From contig CACSJR010000015.1 of assembly GCA_902706235.1 (NCBI GenBank), positions 1 to 64,000 of the forward strand: a stretch of DNA of 64,000 nucleotides. The letters run 5' to 3'. The position numbers were made by a program, and so were the translations under genes. Under the pieces are notes generated by a model that saw only the letters and a program-made list of their open reading frames with translations, was not told the DNA's origin and made no database searches. Within the stretch, counting starts at the first letter, position 1. Each line of letters opens with the position of its first letter. The DNA is from Citrobacter sp. 18056. GTDB lineage: Bacteria; Pseudomonadota; Gammaproteobacteria; Enterobacterales; Enterobacteriaceae. Shown here piece after piece: positions 9,960 to 18,500 of this stretch.

Positions 9960-9982
9960 AGCCGGACATGTTGTCCGGCTTT
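9960..9982 (+). terminator. intrinsic terminator
   Basis: A perfect AGCCGGAC/GTCCGGCT stem with a 5-nt loop, ending in TTT, lies 9 bp after the Skp-like gene. Confidence 0.8.
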
Positions 9983-10017
9983 AATGACTTAATTCAGCAC
10001 AAAAATCAGGATAGGAA

Positions 10018-10464
10018 ATGGTCATGTCCGAACTGAAACTCAGAGGGTACTGGAATTACTGTGGGCTAAATTTAATGATGTTGTCCCGAGTATGGGAGAA
10101 ACATATTAATGACTGTTTGACAACTTACGACCTCTCATTGCGGCAACTGATGATCTTGCGTCTTGTTGCATCAACACCTGATATCAGTCCGGGCGAATTG
10201 TCCCGATATATAGGTGAAGGACCAACGGGAGTGGGTAAGCACCTGGGCAAATTACAAAAAAAAGGTTTGATCGAAAGGCCGCAGGTACAGTCTGGGCGAC
10301 GGGTAAAAGAGGCGCAACTTACAGATGAGGGCAAAGAACTTCTGACACTCACTGATGAAGTGTTGCACCGACAGGAAGAAAATTTTCTTGGACATTTACC
10401 AAGAGCAACGAGACAAGGAGTGAATTTGACTATAGAAAACATCCTTGATAGAAAAATAAAATAA
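10018..10464 (+). CDS. MarR-family transcriptional regulator
   Basis: This protein of 148 residues has the size and layout of MarR regulators. An N-terminal dimerisation helix region is followed by a winged helix-turn-helix at about residues 55-100 (SPGELSRYIGEGPTGVGKHL, then LQKKGLIERP). The wing ends in RRVKEAQLTDEG and a C-terminal helix pair follows. The start may be ATG 10018 or ATG 10024; AGGATAGGAA just upstream serves either. It follows the autotransporter and chaperone genes on the same strand but is separated from them by a terminator. Control of the adhesin pair or of itself is a guess. The ligand is unknown. Confidence 0.88.
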   Translation: MVMSELKLRGYWNYCGLNLMMLSRVWEKHINDCLTTYDLSLRQLMILRLVASTPDISPGELSRYIGEGPTGVGKHLGKLQKKGLIERPQVQSGRRVKEAQLTDEGKELLTLTDEVLHRQEENFLGHLPRATRQGVNLTIENILDRKIK

Positions 10465-10465
10465 T

Positions 10466-10503
10466 AAAAAAACACACCAACTTGATAGTAGGTGTGTTTT
10501 TTT
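10466..10503. terminator. bidirectional terminator
   Basis: An ACACACC/GGTGTGT stem flanked by A-run and T-run arms lies between the convergent MarR and small membrane-protein genes. The U-tract is good in both directions. Confidence 0.88.
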
Positions 10504-10511
10504 ATTATGGT

Positions 10512-10766
10512 TTAGCTTCTTATTAATACAATGAGTAGTGCTATCACTATCGGAATTAAAAATGCTATCCAGGACACAGTCAATAATGTGTTGTATAGTG
10601 GGTCATGATGAAATTCTATGTTAAAAACAAAGAAGGTATACCAGTTTATTCTGGAAATTGGCAACCCACTCCATAAAAGGGCGGCGCCCCCTCCTGCATA
10701 CACAGATAACACAGGAGTAAGAAGCAACCAAAGAAGACGATAAAAACAGGAAGAACAAAAAATCAT
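10512..10766 (-). CDS. small inner-membrane protein, 84 aa
   Basis: I do not recognise this protein. It has two hydrophobic stretches, at about residues 8-35 and 60-83, with a polar loop containing FHHDPLYN between them. It is probably a two-pass inner-membrane protein. AGGAA lies about 9 nt before the ATG. It shares a bidirectional terminator with the convergent MarR gene. It is on the same strand as the bactofilin gene, whose stop lies 295 bp upstream of this start; that gap shows no clear feature. Confidence 0.5.
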   Translation of the reverse strand: MIFCSSCFYRLLWLLLTPVLSVYAGGGAALLWSGLPISRINWYTFFVFNIEFHHDPLYNTLLTVSWIAFLIPIVIALLIVLIRS

Positions 10767-11061
10767 ATAAGGTTCCTGTTATGGTAATCCCCTCATTATT
10801 TAACGGAGATCGACCTGGTGTTTTTAAACCTGACCATTATTGTTGTTAGTTAAAAGTGGTTTTTTCATAGAAACCATCTCGATTCTAATTGCGAGAAAAT
10901 GCCACATGTGAACTCACGGCTTTTCTTGGGAGAAAAATACCATTGAATATTGCTCTAGTTTAATCCTGCAAACATAAATCTATTCGACGAAATAGGCGGT
11001 AGAAACTCTAATATTCCTATCGCCCCAAATAATAGCTAAATCACGTAACTCCTGTGTTGAT

Positions 11062-11823
11062 TTACTCGCTATCAGCAATACCCTGCTCGATAGTTGAATA
11101 TTCACGCCGCAGGCTGCTTGCATTATCAAAATCTAATGATTTGGACGTGCCAAGGTTGCTTGTATTATCAAGATCTAATGATTTGGACGTACCATAGAAA
11201 CATCCTGCACTATCAATAGCCAAAGATGAACTCTGAATAACACCTTCAATAAACCCGTTAGCATTAATAGTAACTTTAGTACCGATGCAGTTTCCTTTCA
11301 ATATTCCATCTACCGATATCTCCTGAGCATAAATATCTCCTTCTACATGGCCACTTTTCAGAATATGTATAGCTTTATCGGAGCGGATCACACCTTCTAT
11401 TTTCCCATTTACATGTATGTCGCCAGTAGAGTTAAGTTCACCAATGATACTACATGTTTCAGGGATGACAGTCCCATTCTGCGAACTAGCAACAGGTCTC
11501 AAAGATGAAGGCTGCTTTACTGTAAGCTCAATATCATCCCCTAAATATGTTTCATTATTGTTAATTGAGTTTGAAATTTTCTGGTTGTTATAATCGCTGT
11601 CTGTTTTATCCATAACCTGCTCTTTTCTCTTAAACATAATTTTTCTCTCAGAGTCTCTTTTAAATATTTTATATAGATATAAAACGCCGCATGCTGAAAT
11701 TATTGAAATAAAGGTGTGCCAACGTAACTTTAAAATGTTAGATAATGCCTGAGTTCCTAAGGCATATTGAATCAATAAACATAGCCATATTGTCCACACA
11801 TACCACAGCCAATTCCATGACAT
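11062..11823 (-). CDS. membrane-anchored bactofilin (CcmA-like)
   Basis: This is a polymer-forming cytoskeletal protein of 253 aa from ATG 11823. Two N-terminal hydrophobic segments (about residues 3-22 and 36-55) precede a Lys/Asp-rich linker. A bactofilin domain follows at about 120-215, with the right-handed beta-helix pattern of short G-spaced turns (GELNSTGDIHVNGKIEGVIR, HVEGDIYAQEISVDG). The tail holds a 14-residue tandem duplication, GTSKSLDxDNxSxL, twice. Upstream in-frame TTG and GTG starts exist, and GGAG is 15 nt before the chosen ATG, so the start is uncertain. Bactofilins scaffold cell-wall enzymes or envelope structures. Here it lies between two giant adhesin genes, which hints at surface organisation. 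Confidence 0.85.
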   Translation of the reverse strand: MSWNWLWYVWTIWLCLLIQYALGTQALSNILKLRWHTFISIISACGVLYLYKIFKRDSERKIMFKRKEQVMDKTDSDYNNQKISNSINNNETYLGDDIELTVKQPSSLRPVASSQNGTVIPETCSIIGELNSTGDIHVNGKIEGVIRSDKAIHILKSGHVEGDIYAQEISVDGILKGNCIGTKVTINANGFIEGVIQSSSLAIDSAGCFYGTSKSLDLDNTSNLGTSKSLDFDNASSLRREYSTIEQGIADSE

Positions 11824-12432
11824 CACATTAAAGATATTCTCCAGCAATCGATAGTGTCATTACTATCGAATGCATTATAAAATTCCATGATAAATTAAGA
11901 GAGCTATTTTTCACATAACTAAAAAAATCGGATTATTCCTAGTTAGTTCTTACTTCTTGGTTCTTGGATCCAGTTCAGGAAAACCGCCAAATAATTCGGA
12001 AAAAGCGAGGGTACAATCCTAAAAATATACCATGTTAATTTTTTGAGTGTCATTTTATAATATTTAAATGGTAATAACGATTTTGTTTAATAAATCAGAT
12101 TTGGGTAAGCCTTGCAGCAGCCGGTTGTTGCTGCCAGGCAGAACACATTTTCTGGAATAGTCCAGTGGCAAACAGAAGAAAGAAACTACTTACTGGCGTA
12201 TATACTGCAAATCATCAACTGCGTTTTCATTACTTCTGGATGACAGGGGAAACTAATTAAACATTAGCCTTCTTCATCACGGGCACGAGCATAGTTCTGC
12301 TCTGACTTTTCTATTACGATTGCTCTGGTAGTTAAACGAGGTTTCCGACTTTTTTTGCTAGCTACAAATAATTTTATTTTGGATAAAGGACTCTAACTCG
12401 TTATATTCATTTGAAAAGCCAATGTATAAATA
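11824..12432. other. AT-rich non-coding stretch
   Basis: About 600 bp between the divergent bactofilin and invasin genes contain no open frame that I can support. It is AT-rich and contains a short inverted GCAGCA/TGCTGC pair near 12115-12145. Promoters for both genes must lie here or just downstream, but I cannot place them confidently. Confidence 0.5.
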
Positions 12433-12480
12433 ATTTAGTTTTAAACTAAATGAAATAAATCTGCCAGATTTATCTCATTT
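12433..12480. promoter_or_regulatory. two overlapping palindromes upstream of the invasin gene
   Basis: The first palindrome, 12433-12451, is perfect: ATTTAGTTT-T-AAACTAAAT. The second, 12448-12480, pairs AAATGA/TCATTT and ATAAATCT/AGATTTAT around a 3-nt loop with one mismatch. The right arm of the first shares bases with the left arm of the second, so as RNA hairpins they would be mutually exclusive. As DNA they could be operators. The pair ends 81 bp before the invasin start codon. Confidence 0.5.
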
Positions 12481-12561
12481 AGGACTTTATGTAGTATCTT
12501 AATCGGATATTTCTCGATTTCTTGAATGATCATGTTGGCTATGTGAAGGCTATTCTTTATT

Positions 12562-15500
12562 ATGCGTATTATTAAATCTCAGCTACTCAATAAAATCATT
12601 GCTGTAGGATGTGTTTTTCTGCAATTAATTCCTTATGTTAGCTCTCTTAGTCTTATTGTTTCTGGTCAATCTCAGGCTGGGGAGTCTTTTCTTTTACACA
12701 AAGACGTTGCAGAGCCTTCTGTAAAAGAAAAGCCTTTTGAGAAACAGCTTGCAAACGGGGCTGTCGCCATCGGGACAACGCTTTCGGATGAGGATAGGAC
12801 CTCATCCGAAGCGCTGTCTGATTTCGCGCGATCGCAGGCAACCAATGCGGTAAACAGCAGTGCAGAAACCTGGCTTAATCAGTTTGGTACTGCCAGCGTG
12901 CAATTAAGCCTCGAGGAACACGGGAAGCTCGGTAACAGCAGCGCTGATTGGTTAGTACCGTTATACGATTCCCCAAAAAACATGTTGTTTACCCAACTTG
13001 GTATGCGGCATAAAGACGATCGTAACACCATTAACGTTGGTATCGGCAGTCGTTTTTTCCTCGCGGATAATTGGATGTTCGGCCTGAACTCCTTTATTGA
13101 CAGTGACATTACCGGGCGTAATTATCGTCTTGGTATAGGGGTAGAAGCTTGGGGGGATTATCTTAAGCTATCTGGTAATACTTATACCCGTTTGAGCGGC
13201 TGGCATCAGTCCCGCGATTTTGACGATTATGACGAGCGCCCGGCGAACGGGTTTGATATCCGGATTAATGGTTTTTTTCCTGCCTTGCCACAGCTTGGTG
13301 GGACGCTGGCGTATGAACAGTATTTCGGCGATGACGTTGCGCTTTTTGGCAAAGACAATTTGCAGAAAGACCCATATGCGGTAACGGTGGGCGCAAATTA
13401 CACCCCGGTGCCGATGTTGACATTTAGTGCCGAGCAGCGCATGGGCAAAGGCGATCAGAGTGAACTGAATCTGGCGCTGAATCTGACCTGGCAGCTGGAT
13501 AAATCCTTGCGCGAAAATCTGTCACCGGATGCGGTGGACGGAATGCGAAAGCTGTCACATAGCCGTTACGATTTGGTGGAGCGTAACAACAACATTGTGC
13601 TTGAGTACCGCAAGCAGCAGGTTATTCGCTTGTCATTGTCCCCGGAGAACATCACCGGTGCGGGGGGCAGCATGCAGACCTTAACCGCTGTTGTGACGGC
13701 CAAAAATGGTCTGAGAAACATTCAGTGGCAAGGGGCATCGTTCACCGCTGCCGGGGGTAAAGTCGTGAAACTCGACGCGACGCATTACCGGCTAACGCTG
13801 CCGCTCTGGCAGGTGGCTCAGACTGCTCAGACGACGAAGAGTGCGGCCCAGGCTGAAAGTGATACTAATCGTCTTCTCAATACTTACGTTCTGACGGCCG
13901 TGGCCGAAGACAGTAAAGGTAACCGTTCCCTAACCGATCAGGTCACAGTGCAGGTGACCCCACCCGTGGCGCAGTTTATGGGAGATGCGTCCGTCGAAGG
14001 GGATTATGCGCCACCGGATGGGGTCACACCGATTAAGGTGTTGTATCGCATCGTCGACGGGAAAAATAACGCCGTGATGGGGGAAAACGTCGAGATTAGC
14101 GTTACCTACGCGGACGGCACGACCGGTATGCAGTCTGTTCAATCCGACAAAAACGGCGACGCTCCGCTGCCCCTGACCAGTACTGTGGCAGGTGAAACGC
14201 GCCTGGTGGCACAGCTTTCCGGCGGCGATAACAGTGTGACCACCGTACATTACACCGACTCTCATCCCGATGCGGCGCACTCTAGTCTGAATGCCACTCC
14301 CGCAATTTTGGTGGCCGATGGTAAAGCGCAAAGCACGCTGACGCTCACGCTTCAGGATAGCCTTTCACGCCCGGTGAGCGGTCTTGAAAATGTAAGTTTC
14401 GCGCTGTCAGGTGTCTCAGGCACCACTCTGTCTGCAGTTCAAGAAGCGCAGGCGGGCGAATATGTCGCGATACTTAGCGGGATAACGGCAGGTGAGGTGA
14501 CTGTCACGCCGACGCTGGACGGGAAACCAATGTCGGGGTTAAGCACCCATCTCACGCTGACCAGCGACAAGAACAGCGCGCATATCTCGTCCGGAGACAT
14601 GACCGTCGTGACCAATAATGCGTTGGCAGACGGCACCAGCCAGAACCGAATTTCTGTCAGCATCACGGATGTGCAGGGGAATCCAGTCGCCGGGCAGACA
14701 GTTAATTTCAGTGCCAATAACGGCGCGACGCTAGCGTCAACGGGCACTACCGATGACAAAGGCACTATCAATCTGCCGGTGACCAGCTTCACTGCTGGCG
14801 TGTCGACGGTGACAGCCACGGTCAACGGACAAACTGAACAGGTTGATGTGACCTTCACGGCAGATTCTCAGTCGGCACAAATCGCCAGCGGCGATCTCAG
14901 TGCGCTTACCGATAATGCCCGCGCAGATGGCGTAGCGGAAAACCAAATTACCGTCAAAGTGACCGATGCGCAGGGGAATACATTGCCGAATGTCACGGTG
15001 AACTTCACCGCGAGCAACGGCGCGAAAATCGCATCCACAGCAATAACAGACCCAGAAGGGACCCTTCAACTCCCTGTTACCAGCGTAGTTGCGGGCATTA
15101 GCCAGATTGTCGCCAGCGTCAACGGCAGCAGCCAGGCCATTGATCTGACCTTTACCGCCGACAGCAGTACGGCGACCATCGCCAGCGGTGATCTACAAGC
15201 CATCACCAATAACGCGCTGGCAAATGGCGTTCAGGCCAACCGAATTCAGGTGAAAGTGACCGATGCTAACGGGAATCCGCTGCCAGCGCAGAGCGTAAGC
15301 TTTACCGCCAGCAACGGGGCCGCCGTGTCAGCAACCGGTAACACCAACACCGACGGTGTGATTGAGATGCCGATTACCAGTCAAACCGCAGGCAACAGCA
15401 CCCTCACTGCCACGGTGAATGGTCAGTCGCAAAGCGTGGAATTAACCTTTAACGCCGACGCGTCAACGGCGGAAATCGCCCAGGGCGCACTCGTGGTCCT

Positions 15501-18500
15501 GAACGACCAGGCTCTCGCAGATGGGAAGGCCGAGAACCAGGTGCAGGTCACCGTCACGGATGCCAACGGCAATGTGCTGCCAGGTCAGGCGGTTACTTTC
15601 AGTGCCAGCAACGGGGCGACAATTGCCGCTTCCGGTGAGAGCGACAGCAACGGTAAGGTTGTCCTGCCGGTGACCAGCCTGATTGCAGGGGTTAGCACCA
15701 TCAATGCGACCGTGAACAACAGCCAACAGACGGTGGACGTGACATTCATCGCGGATGAAAGCACAGCGACCATTGCAACAGGCGCATTGACGGTGACAAA
15801 CGATAACGCCCTCGCGAATGGCAGCGCCGCCAACCAAATTCAGGTCATTGTGACGGATGCTGGAGGCAACGCGCTGGCCGGGCAGACGGTCAGTTTCAGT
15901 GCCACCAATGGGGCGGTGATTGCCGCCAGTACCACAACCGATGGCAGTGGGCGTGCCCAACTGCCCGTCACCAGTAAAACGGCGGGCGTGAGTACTGTAC
16001 AGGCCACGGTTGGCAACAGCAGCCAGACGGTAGAAGTACACTTTGAGGCCGATGCGTCTACGGCGCAGATTGCGGGAGGCGCGCTGACGGTCGTGGACGA
16101 CAACGCCCTTGCAAACGGTGACGCGGTAAACCGCATCGCTGTTCAGGTGACGGATGCCAGCGGCAACCCGCTCGCAGACCAGGATGTCAGCTTCACAGCC
16201 AACAACGGGGCGCGTATCGCCAGCAGTGGGACGACAGGCAGCGACGGTACAGTACAGTTGACGCTCACCAGCACGACCGCTGGCGTCAGCACGGTAACGG
16301 CGTCAGTGAACGGCAGCAGCCAGAGCGTTGATCTGACCTTTATCCCTGACAGCAGTAGCGCGCAGATAAGCACCCTGGCCGTGAAGACCGATAACGCGGT
16401 GGCCGACGGTAACGCTCAAAATGAGATTCAGATAAGCGTGACCGATGCCAACAACAATCCGCTTGCCGATCAGACTGTCAACTTCACCGCCACGGCGGGA
16501 GCACAGATAAACGCCAGCGGGAAAACGACCGCGGATGGCACCCTGAGCATGGGCGTCACCAGTCTGACGGCGGGCAGCAGCACGGTGACCGCTTCGGTGA
16601 ACGGCAAAAGCCAAAATGTCACAATCACCTTTGTGGCGGACAGCACAACGGCAGAGATTGCCAGCGGCAACATGACTGTCATGATCAACGGTGCCAAAGC
16701 AGACAATGTCGCCACTAACGTTGTTCGCGTAGCGGTGAGTGATGCGAACGGTAACCCGCTTGCCGATCAGCAGGTCAGTTTCACTGCCGATAACGGGGCC
16801 GTGATTGCTGCCCAGGGAACCACCAATGCGGCTGGTGTTATTGAACAGTCGATCACCAGCACCCAGGCGGGCGACAGCCACATCACGGCGACGGTGAACG
16901 GCAGCCAGCAGAGCGTCACCGTCACCTTCAAGGCTGACGGAGACTCAGCCCACATTGCCGCCGGTTCCTTAACGACGACAGCAGATAACGCCGTGGCTAA
17001 CGGCAGCGCAGCCAACCAGGTACAGGCGACCGTGGTGGATGAGCACGATAACCCTGTGCCCGGAGTGACCGCCCGCTTCAGCGCCACCAACGGCGCGACG
17101 ATTGACGCCCAGGGCACAACAGACGCCTCAGGTCACGTTAGCGCCTCGTTGACCAGCCAAACCGCAGGGGTAAGTACGGTCACCGCGACGCTCAACGGCG
17201 GCAATCAGACGGTAGACGTCACGTTTATGGCAGACAGCAGCACGGCGACGGTACATGCAGATAACCTGACGGTGATAACCGATAACGCCCTTGCCAACGG
17301 ACTGGCGGCCAACCAGGTGCAGGTCATGGTGACCGATGCGAACGGCAACCCTGTTGCGGGGGAAAACGTCGACTTTACGGCCAGCAATGGCGCAACCGTT
17401 GCGAGCAGTGGCACCACCGGGGAAGATGGCTCACTTATTGTCTCCATCACCAGCCTCAAGGCGGTGAAAAGCACCATTCAGGTCACGGTGAATACCACCA
17501 CGCTCACCACCGAAGTGACCTTTAAGGCCGATGCCAGCACTGCGCAAATTGCCGATGGGCAGTTGTCGATTGTGAACAGCAACGCCACGGCAAACGGCTC
17601 TGACGCTAACAGCGTCCGGGTGCAGGTCACGGACAAAAACGGCAACAGTGTTGGCGGGCAGATTGTCAGTTTCACGGCGACCAATAACGCCACGATAGGC
17701 GCAACGGGCACAACCGATGCGAGCGGGAGCCTGATTATGCCGGTCACCAGCCTGACGGCAGGGGTAAGTACGGTAACGGCTTCAGTGAACAGCAGTAGTC
17801 AACACATTGACGTGCTCTTCGTGGCAGACGGCAGCAGTGCCCAGATTGTCGCTGGCGACATGACCGTCATGGCTGACAACGCCCTCGCGAATGGACAGGC
17901 CAACAACGAAGTGCAGGTCCGTATCACCGATGCCAATGGGAACCCGCTGGCAAACCAGACGGTCAGCTTTAGCGCCAGCAATGGCGCGGCCATTGATGCC
18001 AGTGCGACCACGGACGCAGAAGGGCGTGTTACGCAAGCGCTCACCAACCTGATAGCGGGCCAAAGTACGGTGACCGCGACTGTCAATGGCAGTAGCCAGA
18101 CTGCAACCGTGACCTTTGTTGCAGACAGCGGCACGGCGCAAATCGCAGCAGGTGCTCTGACGGTTATTTCTGATAACGCAGTGGCTAACGGCGTAGACAC
18201 CAACGAGATTGAAGTCCACGTAACCGATGCCAACGGCAATGCACTGGCAGGACAGAGCGTCACCTTCAGCGCCAGTAATAGCGCCACGATAGCCGCCAGT
18301 GCGGTCGCCACTGACGATGGAACCGTTCGCGTGCCGGTCACCAGTCTTAAAGCGGACAGCAGCACTCTGACGGCGACAGTCAACGGCAGTAGCCAAAACG
18401 TAGACGTGACCTTCGTGGCCGACAGCAACACGGCGCAAATCGCGTCGGGTGACCTGAGTATCGTGACGGATAACGCGCTTGCAAACGGAACGGCGGTGAA

